From contig NZ_JADOUY010000002.1 of the NCBI RefSeq assembly GCF_015752285.1, positions 372,001 to 436,000 of the forward strand: a stretch of 64,000 bases of DNA. Reading direction: 5' to 3'. A program made the position numbers and the translations under genes. The notes under the pieces were generated by a model, which worked only from the letters and a program-made list of their open reading frames with translations, was not told where the DNA came from and did not search any database. Shown one piece after another: positions 9,665 through 21,218 of this stretch (positions are counted from its first letter, which is position 1; each line of letters begins with the position of its first letter). Source of the DNA: Mycetocola_A sp015752285 (GTDB lineage Bacteria; Actinomycetota; Actinomycetes; Actinomycetales; Microbacteriaceae).

Positions 9665-10837
9665 CTACCGTGGCGCGTGCGGGTACTCGGCTGACCGGTT
9701 CTGGAAGGCGAGGATCGCCGGATTCTGGATCACACCATCGCGGATCTCGACCGCGCGCCTGATGGTTTCGTTCCGATCGGCATCCGTCGGCCCATCCATC
9801 ACCGTCCGAAGGAAGGGCAGCAGAGCCTCGCTGACCTCCCAGGTGGCAGAATTCCACAGGTGTGACGGGGTGTGATCGACCGCGTAGTAGCGGATGTGGT
9901 CGCCCACTTCGAAGATCGGACCGTCGAACGACGTCATCGTCGCCCATTCGAAGCCCATGCCCTCATCGCAGGACACATCGACGATCAGGCTGCCCGGTTC
10001 GAACAGGGCGAGATCGGATGTCGCAAGGTAGACGACCGGGTTGTTCGGATCCTGCAGGGTGCAATTGACGACGATGTCGTGCTCCGCGAGGAACGGCGCA
10101 AGCGGTTTGCGCTCATCGCCGTCGATGACGGCAGAGAGGAACGTCCCGTCGTCGTCCTGATCGAACTGGACGATGTCTGCCGAGTGGATCGGCGACCCGA
10201 CCGCGGCGATGGCGCGGCTCGTGAGCACCTGGACGTCGTGGATCCCCAGCGCATTGAGTGCGGTGACGGCGCCCCGCGCTGTCGCCCCGAATCCGATGAC
10301 GACGGCATTCATCCGCTTGCCGTAGTGCCCGGTCGAGCCGGTCAGTTCGAGGGCGTGCAGAACAGATGCATATCCGGCGAGCTCGTTGTTCTTATGGAAC
10401 ACATGGAGCGCGAATCCGCCGTCCTTGGTCCAGTGGTTCATTGCCTCGAAAGCGACCAGGGTCAGCCGCTTGTCGATCGCTGCCTGGGTGAGTTCGCTGT
10501 CCTGCACGCAGTGCGGCCATCCCCACAGGACCTGACCTTCGTGGAGCTCCGCCAGGTCGGCGGCCTGCGGCTTCGGCAACAGAACGATGTCGGCGGCGGC
10601 GAGGAGCTCGGCCCGGTCGGCGATGCGACCGACCAGCGGAGCGAGCTGGGCATCGGAGAACCCGAACCTGACACCGTAACCGGTCTCAAGGACTATCCGG
10701 GCGCGCAGGTCGGAGTCGATCCTCGCGAGGTGGCGCGGGTGGATGGGAAGTCGGCGTTCGTTGGGCTTTCTCGATGTAGCGAGGACACCGAGCAGCCCGG
10801 TCGCGGGCTCAGCTGGCGTTCTGGTCGTGTCGGTCAT
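9665..10837 (-). CDS. Alanine dehydrogenase / N5-(carboxyethyl)ornithine synthase-like oxidoreductase
   Basis: 390-residue NAD(P)-dependent oxidoreductase of the AlaDH/PNT-like superfamily. The N-terminal domain begins LLGVLATSRKPNERRLPIHP, in which the lysine and arginine are the family substrate-binding residues. The second domain has the Rossmann motif NAVVIGFGATARGAVTAL. The sequence most resembles proteins annotated as N5-(carboxyethyl)ornithine synthase (reductive condensation of pyruvate with an amino-acid side-chain amine), but plain alanine dehydrogenase activity cannot be excluded. The start at ATG 10837 is supported by AAAGGAG just upstream. It is on the same strand as dxs, 55 bp downstream. 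Confidence 0.75.
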   Translation of the reverse strand: MTDTTRTPAEPATGLLGVLATSRKPNERRLPIHPRHLARIDSDLRARIVLETGYGVRFGFSDAQLAPLVGRIADRAELLAAADIVLLPKPQAADLAELHEGQVLWGWPHCVQDSELTQAAIDKRLTLVAFEAMNHWTKDGGFALHVFHKNNELAGYASVLHALELTGSTGHYGKRMNAVVIGFGATARGAVTALNALGIHDVQVLTSRAIAAVGSPIHSADIVQFDQDDDGTFLSAVIDGDERKPLAPFLAEHDIVVNCTLQDPNNPVVYLATSDLALFEPGSLIVDVSCDEGMGFEWATMTSFDGPIFEVGDHIRYYAVDHTPSHLWNSATWEVSEALLPFLRTVMDGPTDADRNETIRRAVEIRDGVIQNPAILAFQNRSAEYPHAPR

Positions 10838-10892
10838 CTCGTGCTCCTTTGACGGGAAAGACGGCGACGGGTACGCAGCCGGGTAGTGACGT

Positions 10893-12824
10893 TCAGCCCT
10901 GCTGGACTGCTCTGGCGGAGACCTCGGCAGGCTTGGCGACCGGGATCCGCTCCCCCGACACCTGGGCGATGATGTCGCGCGCGATCGCGCCGGCGGTGAG
11001 GCCGGCATCCTCGAGAATCTGCTCACGAGTGGCGTGTGCGAGGAACTCGTCGGGAAGACCGAGCTCGTCGACTCCGGTGTCGACGCCTGCCTTGCGCAGT
11101 TCCTGACGGATCCGGGTACCGATACCGCCCACACGGATGCCGTCTTCGATCGTGATGACGAGTCGGTGGGCGTCGGCGAGGGACACGATGCTGCCGGCGA
11201 CGGGTACGACCCAGCGTGGATCGACGACAGTGGCTCCGATCCCGGCGTCATCGAGCAAAGCAGCGACGTCGAGTCCGAGCTGGGCCATGGGACCGACAGT
11301 GACGATGAGCACGTCGTTGTGGCCGTGCTCGGCGAGCACATCGACGCCGTCGTCGGTGCGGCGAAGAGCCGGAAGTGAGGCGCTCACGCTGCCCTTGGGG
11401 AAGCGGATGACACTGGGAGCGTCATCGATGCCGACGGCCTCGGAAAGCTCTTCCGCGAGCCGTTCGGCATCGCGCGGCGCTGCCAGGTGGATGCCGGGAA
11501 CGACCTGCAGAATCGAGAGATCCCAGATGCCGTGATGTGATGGTCCGTCCGGGCCGGTGACACCTGCGCGGTCGAGAACGAAGGTGACTCCCGCCTTGTG
11601 CAGGGCGATGTCCATGAGGATCTGGTCGAATGCCCGGTTGATGAAGGTCGCGTAGATCGCGACAATGGGGTGAAGACCACCGAAGGCGAGACCGGCAGCT
11701 GACGTTGCAGCGTGCTGTTCGGCGATGCCGACGTCGTGGACGCGATCCGGGAATCGCTCGGCAAGCTTGTGCAGGCCCGTCGGACGCAGCATCGCCGCTG
11801 TGATGCCGACGATGCGGTCGTTCTTCTCGGCCAGCGAGACGAGGGTGCTGCTGAAGATCCCGGTCCAGGTCGGCGCACTGCTTGACGAGATCGGTTCACC
11901 GGTTTCAGGATCGATCTTGCCGACCGCGTGGAACTGGTCTGCCACGTCGGAGACGGCCGGCGCGTAGCCCTTGCCCTTCTGGGTGATCGCGTGGACGATC
12001 ACCGGTGCGCCATAGTTCTTGGCCTGGCTGAGTGCCTCTTCCATCGCCTGCTCGTCGTGCCCGTCGATCGGGCCGATGTATTTGATGTCGAGATTGGAAT
12101 ACAAAGCTTCGTTGTTGCTGAAGCGAGCGAGGAACCCGTGCATGCCGCCCCGGACGCCGCGGTAGACCGCGCGTCCGGGAGGGCCGAGCCTGTCGAAGGC
12201 CTTCTGGCTGGAGAGATACAGGTCGCGGTAGGTCCTTCGGGTGCGAACCGTGTTGAGGAACCGGGCCATTCCGCCGATCGTCGGCGCGTACGAACGCCCG
12301 TTGTCGTTCACGACGATGATGAGTTTGCGGGTGTTGTCATCACTGATGTTGTTGAGGGCTTCCCACGTCATTCCGCCGGTGAGGGCGCCGTCTCCGACGA
12401 CGGCGACGACGTGTCTGTCGTTCTGGCCGGTCATCTCGAACGCACGAGAGATGCCGTCTGCCCAGCTCAGCGAGCTTGATGCGTGGGAGCTCTCGACGAT
12501 GTCGTGGGGCGATTCACTGCGCTGGGGGTAGCCGGCGAGCCCGCCTCGCTCGCGCAGCGCTGTGAAGTCCTGCCTGCCGGTCAGCAGCTTGTGCACGTAC
12601 GACTGGTGTCCGGTATCGAAAACGATCGCATCCGTTGGTGACGAGAACACCCGATGGATGGCAAGGGTCAGTTCGATCACGCCGAGGTTGGGTCCGAGGT
12701 GGCCCCCTGTCCGCGACACTTCGCTGACCAGAAACGTCCTGATTTCGGCAGCGAGCTGGGTCAGCTGTTCTCTTGAGAGGGCGTCGAGGTCGCGAGGACC
12801 CCTGATCGTCTCAAGTAGACCCAT
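10893..12824 (-). CDS. dxs: 1-deoxy-D-xylulose-5-phosphate synthase
   Basis: 643-residue thiamine-diphosphate enzyme that condenses pyruvate and glyceraldehyde-3-phosphate, the first step of the MEP isoprenoid pathway. Visible motifs are HQSYVHKLLTGR near residue 80, the TPP/Mg motif GDGALTGGMTWEALNN, and the transketolase-type region DVGIAEQHAATSAAGLAFGG. The start is ATG 12824 (MGLLETIRGPRDL) with GAGGAG in the correct position; eight in-frame codons further upstream are unlikely. The C-terminal tail after the transketolase C domain is typical. Confidence 0.95.
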   Translation of the reverse strand: MGLLETIRGPRDLDALSREQLTQLAAEIRTFLVSEVSRTGGHLGPNLGVIELTLAIHRVFSSPTDAIVFDTGHQSYVHKLLTGRQDFTALRERGGLAGYPQRSESPHDIVESSHASSSLSWADGISRAFEMTGQNDRHVVAVVGDGALTGGMTWEALNNISDDNTRKLIIVVNDNGRSYAPTIGGMARFLNTVRTRRTYRDLYLSSQKAFDRLGPPGRAVYRGVRGGMHGFLARFSNNEALYSNLDIKYIGPIDGHDEQAMEEALSQAKNYGAPVIVHAITQKGKGYAPAVSDVADQFHAVGKIDPETGEPISSSSAPTWTGIFSSTLVSLAEKNDRIVGITAAMLRPTGLHKLAERFPDRVHDVGIAEQHAATSAAGLAFGGLHPIVAIYATFINRAFDQILMDIALHKAGVTFVLDRAGVTGPDGPSHHGIWDLSILQVVPGIHLAAPRDAERLAEELSEAVGIDDAPSVIRFPKGSVSASLPALRRTDDGVDVLAEHGHNDVLIVTVGPMAQLGLDVAALLDDAGIGATVVDPRWVVPVAGSIVSLADAHRLVITIEDGIRVGGIGTRIRQELRKAGVDTGVDELGLPDEFLAHATREQILEDAGLTAGAIARDIIAQVSGERIPVAKPAEVSARAVQQG

Positions 12825-12885
12825 CGCGTAACTCCTCTGTTTGTTCACAGCGGCCGGCGTGACGCCGACCTGTCCACTCTACGCG

Positions 12886-12924
12886 GCACCCCTCCGCGAT
12901 TCCTGATGAATCGCGGAGGGGTGC
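12886..12924 (-). terminator. Hairpin terminator downstream of acnA
   Basis: Perfect 17-bp inverted repeat GCACCCCTCCGCGATTC / GAATCGCGGAGGGGTGC with a 5-base loop, 17 bp beyond the aconitase stop. There is no T-run, as is common for actinobacterial terminators. Confidence 0.75.
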
Positions 12925-12940
12925 ACGTCGTGGTATGTGC

Positions 12941-15751
<2,811 letters not shown>

Positions 15752-15827
15752 GTGGCCTTCTCCTTCGTTGGCACAGGCACGAACTCGCCTGCCATAGGTC
15801 AATAGTGGTTTCCCGACCGCGTGCGTG

Positions 15828-15846
15828 GCTAGCAAGGCGAACCTAA
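15828..15846. promoter_or_regulatory. Possible partial iron-box (DtxR/IdeR-like) upstream of acnA
   Basis: GCTAGCAAGGCGAACCTAA matches 12 of 19 positions of the DtxR/IdeR consensus, with one good half (AGGC.AACCTAA). It is about 80 bp upstream of the acnA start. Iron control of aconitase is known in corynebacteria (through RipA). The match is weak and offered as a candidate only. Confidence 0.25.
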
Positions 15847-15883
15847 CCAGCACTGCAGGAATCAGCGGGAAAACCGACCCGAT

Positions 15884-15903
15884 TTATCTCGATGTCGAGA
15901 TAA
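15884..15903. promoter_or_regulatory. Palindromic operator candidate upstream of acnA
   Basis: TTATCTCGA-TG-TCGAGATAA: two perfect 9-bp arms separated by two bases, about 135 bp upstream of the aconitase start and 5 bp after the stop of the DUF3159 gene. The size, symmetry and A/T-rich ends against a GC-rich background fit a dimeric repressor site. I cannot name the regulator. Confidence 0.55.
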
Positions 15904-15908
15904 CTCTA

Positions 15909-16640
15909 TCAGGCTGACGCTGGCAGCTTGCGGTACACCGCGCGCACGACGAGCCACGTCAGAATGAGCAGCGGCGCGTACAGCGGGATACCCATGAGAA
16001 GTTTGGTCGCTGCAAGCCACTCCACGTTCCCGGCGAGATAGAGGGGCAGTTGCACGGCCAGGCGCAGGATGAACATCCCCGCCCAGCACAGGGTCAGGAT
16101 GACGAAGACCCTCCGTTTGATGGCGACACGCCTCCAGGCGGTCCCCTCGTTCATGAGGTAGCCGGCGATGAGCCCGATCAGCGGCCACCCGACGGCGATC
16201 GAGATGAGCAGGGCGGCGGCGTAGGCGCCGTTGGTCACGAAACCCAGAACGAAATTGTCTTCAGGCCGGTTGGTGAGCAGGGCGAGTGCCGCGGAGGCGC
16301 CTGCCGCGATCAGCCCACCGAGTGCTGATGACACCGGCGTCTTCTGTACCAACCGGAGGACAGTGAAAACGGCAGCAACGCCAACGGAGATGCCGAGTGC
16401 GAGCGGAAGATTCTGGTCCACCGTGTAGACGAGGAGAAAGAGAAGGCCGGGAACAGTGGCTTCGACGATGCCCCGGATTCCCCCCATGGCCTCCAGGAGG
16501 ACCTTGCCGTTCGGCTTGTCCGCGTTCGCGAGCGCGCCGAGCCCAGACTTCTGGGCTGCTCCCCCGATCGCAGCGGCCAGCGCCTCTGCGGTTTCGGGTT
16601 CTGCCGGTTTGCTGGATTCGTCCTGTGGGTGACCTGTCAT
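15909..16640 (-). CDS. DUF3159 family integral membrane protein
   Basis: 243-residue actinobacterial membrane protein (M. tuberculosis Rv2693c family). An N-terminal soluble stretch of about 55 residues is followed by five or more hydrophobic helices, e.g. VPGLLFLLVYTVDQNLPLAL, AALLISIAVGWPLIGLIAGYL and LYAPLLILTWLVVRAVYRKL. The motif AMGGIRGIVEATVPGL is characteristic. Function is unknown; transporter-like or scaffold roles are possible. It begins 11 bp after the DUF3710 stop and is the last gene of the dut-DUF3710-DUF3159 operon. Confidence 0.88.
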   Translation of the reverse strand: MTGHPQDESSKPAEPETAEALAAAIGGAAQKSGLGALANADKPNGKVLLEAMGGIRGIVEATVPGLLFLLVYTVDQNLPLALGISVGVAAVFTVLRLVQKTPVSSALGGLIAAGASAALALLTNRPEDNFVLGFVTNGAYAAALLISIAVGWPLIGLIAGYLMNEGTAWRRVAIKRRVFVILTLCWAGMFILRLAVQLPLYLAGNVEWLAATKLLMGIPLYAPLLILTWLVVRAVYRKLPASA

Positions 16641-16651
16641 CGCGGTGTCGA

Positions 16652-17344
16652 TCAGTCGGTCGGTGTCGCCGACGCCGGCATCTTCAACGGAATGAGATCG
16701 CGTGGCGGCATCGGGGATGAGCCGCGGACGACGACGATACTGCGGAAGAGGTCTTCAACCCTGGCGGCGGCGGCCGGGTCGGTTGCGCCCTCTCCTGCGA
16801 TGACTCCGCGAAGGAACCAACGGGGGCCGTCCACACCGACGAATCGGGCGATGCGCATTCCCGCGCTGCCCTCTGCTCCCTGAACGACGGGGACTTCCGC
16901 GATGAGTTCCGGCCCGAAGACGCCGTCGCGCTCCGTTGCGGTACCACCCTGCTTCGCGATCTGCTCCTGGATCTGCACGCGCGTTTCGTTCCAGAGACCT
17001 GTGCTCCTCGGGGCGGCGAATGGCTGCACCTGCAGCGTCGAACCGGCGTAGTCCAACCCGACGGCGACGATGCGTTTCGTGCTCTCCTCGACCTCAAGGC
17101 GCAGGTTCAGTCCTTCACGCGGCAGGATCTTCACCCCGCCGAGATCGATGTATGGTCGGACGGAGTTTGCCTCCGCTTCATCGAGCGGGCCTTCGGTCTC
17201 GCGGTCTTCCGGTGCCGACTTCGACAGGTCGGTACCGGCCTCCTCGCTGTCGCCATCCGTGGTCGCCAGTTCAGCGTCGACCGCGGGCGTCTCGAGGTCG
17301 GCGTCCGTGACCTCGATCTCGGCGTTCTTCTTTTTCCTGCTCAT
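16652..17344 (-). CDS. DUF3710 family protein
   Basis: 230-residue actinobacterial protein (Rv2696c family). The first 60 residues are acidic and low in complexity (ATTDGDSEEAGTDLSKS), followed by a compact domain with RPYIDLGGVKILPREGLNLR, EVPVVQGAEGSAGMRIARFV and GPRWFLRGVIAGEGATDPAA. There is no signal or membrane segment. The start ATG overlaps the dut stop by 4 bp (ATGA), so it is coupled to dut. Function unknown. Confidence 0.85.
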   Translation of the reverse strand: MSRKKKNAEIEVTDADLETPAVDAELATTDGDSEEAGTDLSKSAPEDRETEGPLDEAEANSVRPYIDLGGVKILPREGLNLRLEVEESTKRIVAVGLDYAGSTLQVQPFAAPRSTGLWNETRVQIQEQIAKQGGTATERDGVFGPELIAEVPVVQGAEGSAGMRIARFVGVDGPRWFLRGVIAGEGATDPAAAARVEDLFRSIVVVRGSSPMPPRDLIPLKMPASATPTD

Positions 17345-17799
17345 GTCTGGAGTCCTGTCTGTCGCGTGCTGTAGCCGGTCGAGCCGAAACCCTGCTCGCC
17401 GCGAAGGCTTCCCGGCAGCGTCTCAACGGGCACGAAACGCGCTTTGCTGACCGGCATGACGATCATCTGCGCGATCCGGTCTCCCGGTTCGATCGTGTAC
17501 GGGGCCGACTGATCGGTGTTGAGAAGTGTGACCTTGATCTCACCGCGGTACCCGGCGTCGACGGTCCCTGGGGCATTGACGATGGTGATGCCGTGCTTCG
17601 ACGCGAGGCCCGACCGTGGAACGACGAATGCCACATAGCCGTCCGGCAGGGCGATCGAGACGCCGGTTCCCACCATCGCGCGTTCCCCTGGGCCGAGCGT
17701 CAGGGCATCCGTCGATTTCAGATCGGCGCCTGCGTCGCCGGGGTGGGCGTATGCCGGGAGCTCCGGGGCGATAATGAGTACGTCAACGCTTTCGGTCAC
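17341..17799 (-). CDS. dut: Deoxyuridine 5'-triphosphate nucleotidohydrolase
   Basis: 152-residue trimeric dUTPase that hydrolyses dUTP to dUMP, keeping uracil out of DNA and supplying dTMP synthesis. All five family motifs are visible: HPGDAGADL, PRSGLASKHGI, NAPGTVDAGYRGEI, GDRIAQMIV and the C-terminal RGEQGFGSTG lid. The start is GTG 17799. It is the first gene of a three-gene operon and divergent from the DUF3093 gene with a 39-bp gap that must hold both promoters. Confidence 0.95.
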   Translation of the reverse strand: MTESVDVLIIAPELPAYAHPGDAGADLKSTDALTLGPGERAMVGTGVSIALPDGYVAFVVPRSGLASKHGITIVNAPGTVDAGYRGEIKVTLLNTDQSAPYTIEPGDRIAQMIVMPVSKARFVPVETLPGSLRGEQGFGSTGYSTRQTGLQT

Positions 17800-17838
17800 G
17801 TGTCGAGGGTAGTGCAGAAGTATGAATGAGATGAGCCG

Positions 17839-18303
17839 ATGACCCCATATCGTGAACGTTTGTGGCCTGCGCCCTGGATGCTGATCGCCACGGCTCTCGT
17901 CATCCCTGCGAGCCTGCTCGTGCTCGCCCCGATTTCGTTCCCGGCCGGGGTGGTCACCGCTCTCGTCCTGTACGGCGGGTGCGTCGCCCTGCTCGTACTC
18001 GGAGCCCCGACGATCGAAGTTCGCGACGGGATGCTGCGCGCCGGCCGCGCATCGATCCCGCTGTCGGAGATCGGTGAGCCGTCTGCGTTCACCGGCGAGG
18101 AGGCCTCACTGGAGCGCGGGCAGCGGCTCGACGTGCGGGCGTGGCTTCTTATCCGCGGATCGATCGACCCCGTCGTGACCGTGCCGATCACGGACCCGGC
18201 CGACCCGACGCCATACTGGCTGCTGTCGACGCGTCGCCCACGAGAACTGGCCGCCGCGATCGTGAGATCGCAACGGCCAGATGATGCCCAGGTGGGTCGT
18301 TAG
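17839..18303 (+). CDS. DUF3093 family membrane protein
   Basis: 154-residue protein (Rv2698 family). Two hydrophobic helices at about residues 12-52 (LIATALVIPASLLVLAPISF and VVTALVLYGGCVALLVLGAP) precede a soluble domain resembling a PH-like fold: TIEVRDGMLRAGRASIPLSE, then PYWLLSTRRPRELAAAI. Function unknown. Its TAG stop overlaps by two bases the TAA stop of the convergent DUF4193 gene, so no terminator can lie between them. The dut-DUF3093-DUF4193 order is the same as in mycobacteria. Confidence 0.85.
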   Translation: MTPYRERLWPAPWMLIATALVIPASLLVLAPISFPAGVVTALVLYGGCVALLVLGAPTIEVRDGMLRAGRASIPLSEIGEPSAFTGEEASLERGQRLDVRAWLLIRGSIDPVVTVPITDPADPTPYWLLSTRRPRELAAAIVRSQRPDDAQVGR

Positions 18304-18593
18304 GCTGCGCACTCCGCGCAGATCGGTCCCAGCTTCGACTCGTGGTCGATCTGCGAGCGGTGCTTCACCAGGAAACAGTTCACGCAGGTGAACTCGTCAG
18401 CCTGAGGCGGGAGAACGACGACGTCGAGATCGAGGTCGGAGAGGTCCGCACCCGGAAGATCGAAACCGCCCGGGTTGTCGGCGTCATCGTTGTCGACAGA
18501 ACCCGACAGCTTGTCTGGAACGCGCTCCTTGAGGGCCTCGATCGACTCCGAATCATCGTCGGTCTTGCGGGGGGCGTCGTAATCCGTTGCCAT
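18300..18593 (-). CDS. DUF4193 family zinc-binding-like protein
   Basis: 97-residue conserved actinobacterial protein (Rv2699c family). It starts MATDYDAPRK, has an acidic middle, and ends with a cysteine cluster FTCVNCFLVKHRSQID followed by GPICAECAA: two CxxC pairs consistent with a zinc ribbon. An in-frame ATG two codons upstream (18599) is an alternative start. It is convergent with and overlaps the end of the DUF3093 gene, and divergent from sepH across a 200-bp gap. Family members are abundant small proteins of unknown function. Confidence 0.85.
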   Translation of the reverse strand: MATDYDAPRKTDDDSESIEALKERVPDKLSGSVDNDDADNPGGFDLPGADLSDLDLDVVVLPPQADEFTCVNCFLVKHRSQIDHESKLGPICAECAA

Positions 18594-18793
18594 GTCCATC
18601 CACTTCTTATGTCATCGTCCGATCGCTGTCGGCGGCGATAGTTTGCATCATCGCGACCTGAATAGCAAACCGGCGCGGGTCCGGCTGTCGCCACTGCAAT
18701 CAGAACCCACGGCACGCCCACGGTATTCCCGGCGAAACGGCCAAGCCGTGTCACCATTTAGCTAACAAATCGCAGCCTGAGAGGCAGTTGATC

Positions 18794-19873
18794 ATGCACG
18801 ACTTGAAAGTCATTGGTGTCGAGGACGGCGCGCTCATTGCCGCCACCGAGAGTGGGGAGCGTTTCCGCCTGCTCATCGACGAGGTGCTGCAGTCGCACGT
18901 GCGACGCAGTCGCCAGGATCCGTCGACCGCGCCGAAGCTCAGCCCCCGCGAGGTGCAGGCGCACATCCGGTCGGGATTGTCCGCGGAGGAGGTCGCCCGC
19001 CTCACTGGAGCGGATGTCGAGTACATCCAGCGATTTGAGGGACCGGTTCTCGCCGAGCGCGAACACATCGTGGGAGCGGCGCTCGCCGTGCAGGTCCTGA
19101 CCGCGATCGAACCGACCACCGATGAGGACGACTCCACGTTCGGTTCTGCCATTCGCGCGAGACTCGAGTCACTCGGGGCCAGCGACGAGCGCTGGACGAG
19201 CTGGAAGGAAGCCGGCGGCGGCTGGACCGTGAAGCTGTCGTTCACCGCCGGCTCCATCGACCATGATGCCCGGTGGAGTTTCGAGCCCAAGAAACAGGCG
19301 CTCGCTCCGCTCAACGGCGAGGCGGTGACCTTGTCCAAGCAGGGTGAGCTGCCCACCGTGCTCATCCCCCGGCTCCGCGCGGTTGAGCGCGATGACGCCC
19401 ACCCGGACGACAGCCGGTTCGACAGCGGAGCTTTCAACTTCCGCGACGCCAGTGACAACGGAGACTTCAGCCCGCACATCGAGATCGTCGCGCGCCCGCA
19501 GTCCTCGTCGAAAGAGGCAGCGGCCGCGGCGATCAACCGTGCCGAAGACCCCGGTGCGCAGTCCAACCAGACGGCAGACCTGCTCGAAGCGCTGAGGAAG
19601 CGCCGGGGCGAACGCGAATCGGCGCACCGGCCGGACGACGAGTCTTCTGCTCACTCGTCACCCCGGCTCGTCGACGTTCCACTCGACTTCGAAGCACTCG
19701 GCGACGAGTCCGCTCCTGACAAGCCGTCACCGACACCGTCATCGGCACCCCCATCGGCCGCCGCTCAGCCGTCGTCGGTCGGTTCAGCGTCCGGAACACG
19801 TCAGAAGCGCGGCCGCACTGCGATGCCGTCGTGGGACGAGATCGTGTTCGGCGCGCGGACCGACGAGGACTGA
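18794..19873 (+). CDS. sepH: Septation protein SepH
   Basis: 359-residue protein of the SepH/DUF3071 family; in Streptomyces SepH binds FtsZ and stimulates its assembly. The N-terminal domain starts MHDLKVIGVEDGALIAATES and includes a helix-turn-helix-like segment (LSPREVQAHIRSGLSAEEVA then LTGADVEYIQRFEGPVL). The C-terminal half is low in complexity, rich in Ser, Pro and Asp, and ends with a conserved GRTAMPSWDEIVFGARTDED-like tail. ATG 18794 is preferred to a TTG two codons earlier. The final tail probably contacts a partner, as it is well formed after a disordered linker (inference). Confidence 0.9.
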   Translation: MHDLKVIGVEDGALIAATESGERFRLLIDEVLQSHVRRSRQDPSTAPKLSPREVQAHIRSGLSAEEVARLTGADVEYIQRFEGPVLAEREHIVGAALAVQVLTAIEPTTDEDDSTFGSAIRARLESLGASDERWTSWKEAGGGWTVKLSFTAGSIDHDARWSFEPKKQALAPLNGEAVTLSKQGELPTVLIPRLRAVERDDAHPDDSRFDSGAFNFRDASDNGDFSPHIEIVARPQSSSKEAAAAAINRAEDPGAQSNQTADLLEALRKRRGERESAHRPDDESSAHSSPRLVDVPLDFEALGDESAPDKPSPTPSSAPPSAAAQPSSVGSASGTRQKRGRTAMPSWDEIVFGARTDED

Positions 19874-19938
19874 CGCTCCGGGGCCACTGGTCCCCTGAGG
19901 TCCGGGCGTCGGGAGATCCAGGCGTTCGGGAGTGAACT

Positions 19939-19983
19939 GCCGCGATTCGTCGCCCACGAACAACCGGGGCGACGATTCACGGC
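19939..19983. repeat. Long imperfect palindrome between convergent genes
   Basis: Arms GCCGCGATTCGTCGCCC and GGGCGACGATTCACGGC (17 nt, two mismatches) with an 11-base loop, in the 125-bp gap between sepH and the phosphodiesterase gene. It may simply be a shared terminator, but the arms are longer than needed and lack a T-run. Confidence 0.7.
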
Positions 19984-19998
19984 AACTCGGGCCGTCCC

Positions 19999-21138
19999 TC
20001 AGCGCTGGAACGCCCCGAGTCTGACCAGCGGCACGATGCGTTCGTCCGGTGTGAGCGACCCGTGCTGCCCGATCATGTTGCGCGCCGACTGGTCCGCCGG
20101 GCGGGAGTCGTAATAGACGACCCGCTTGCGTGCGGCGATGAGCACGTCACCGATGCGTGGGAGAACCGTGTCGTCGACCTCGCCGAACAGGCCGGCGGCG
20201 ACGGCATCCTGGCGTGACGCCACCCAGGCGCGTTCACCCTCGCTCTGTTCCCACACGCCGGCCAGCGCAGCACGGTCGGCGTCCGTGGCATCCGGGTCGA
20301 GATAGAGGTGCAGGCACCGGGGTTCGCCGCCGACATGCCTGACCCCAGCGATGAGTTCAGGGACCTGGTCGAAGAGGATGTGTGCGGAGTGCGGCACGTC
20401 GATCGATCCGTGATCGGCGGTCACGAGAACGCCGACCCGTGGCGGCAGGGAGCGGGTGAACGACTGCAACTCGGCATCGACGGCTTCGAGGGCACCCAAC
20501 CACTGCGGCGACTCCCAGCCGTATTGATGGGACGCTTTGTCGAGCTCGGGGATATAGAGGTAGGTGAGCGACGGCTCACCGGTCGCCAGAATCGCGCGGG
20601 TCTCGGCGAATCGCTCGCCAAGAGAGTTCGCCCCCCGATACCGCGCACCACGAAGAACGGCCCGAGTGAAACCCGACGTCTGGAACCGCGCAGGACCGAC
20701 GGCGAAACTGCGGATGCCGTCTGCCGCTGCCCTTTCGAACACCGTCGGCTGGCGCTGCCAGCTTTCGGGGCGCATCCCGTCGTCCCACCCGGTGAGCTGA
20801 TTCACCAGCCGGTCACGTGCTGGATCCAGGGTGCGGTAGCCGACGAGCCCGTGCTGCCCAGGCATCGTCCCGGTTGTCAGGGTGGTCAGGGCTGCAGCGG
20901 TGGTCGTCGGAAACACCGACGTGACGGCCTCGCGAGGGTGGGAGGCGAGGAACCGTGCGTGACCGGCCCGGGCGGCCAGCTGTGAGCGGCCGAGCCCGTC
21001 GACCACCACGACCACCACGCTGCGCACCGCGCTGAGGTCGAGATCATTGGTTTCGCCCGCGAGTGCTCGCACCGAATTCGGCAGAACATCGGCAAGGCTC
21101 CGGGCGCCGGCTTTCTCGGTGGGTAGCATGGTGGCCAT
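19999..21138 (-). CDS. Nucleotide pyrophosphatase/phosphodiesterase family protein
   Basis: 379-residue alkaline-phosphatase-superfamily hydrolase. The first metal site is VVVVVVDGLGRSQL, the nucleophilic threonine is in SVFPTTTAAALTTLTTG, and further metal ligands are in LYIPELDKASHQYGW and VTADHGSIDVPHS, in the order expected for NPP-type enzymes. No signal peptide is visible, so it acts in the cytoplasm. ATG 21138 is chosen, with 21129 as alternative; the longer open frame would run into the divergent parC gene. Substrate unknown. Confidence 0.82.
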   Translation of the reverse strand: MATMLPTEKAGARSLADVLPNSVRALAGETNDLDLSAVRSVVVVVVDGLGRSQLAARAGHARFLASHPREAVTSVFPTTTAAALTTLTTGTMPGQHGLVGYRTLDPARDRLVNQLTGWDDGMRPESWQRQPTVFERAAADGIRSFAVGPARFQTSGFTRAVLRGARYRGANSLGERFAETRAILATGEPSLTYLYIPELDKASHQYGWESPQWLGALEAVDAELQSFTRSLPPRVGVLVTADHGSIDVPHSAHILFDQVPELIAGVRHVGGEPRCLHLYLDPDATDADRAALAGVWEQSEGERAWVASRQDAVAAGLFGEVDDTVLPRIGDVLIAARKRVVYYDSRPADQSARNMIGQHGSLTPDERIVPLVRLGAFQR

Positions 21139-21218
21139 CCGGGCAATTCTGGCACAACCGCGACGCGGTCGCCGGTTCCCCGGCCTCGACGCCCTGCCCC
21201 TTCCCGAAGAAACTCCGG

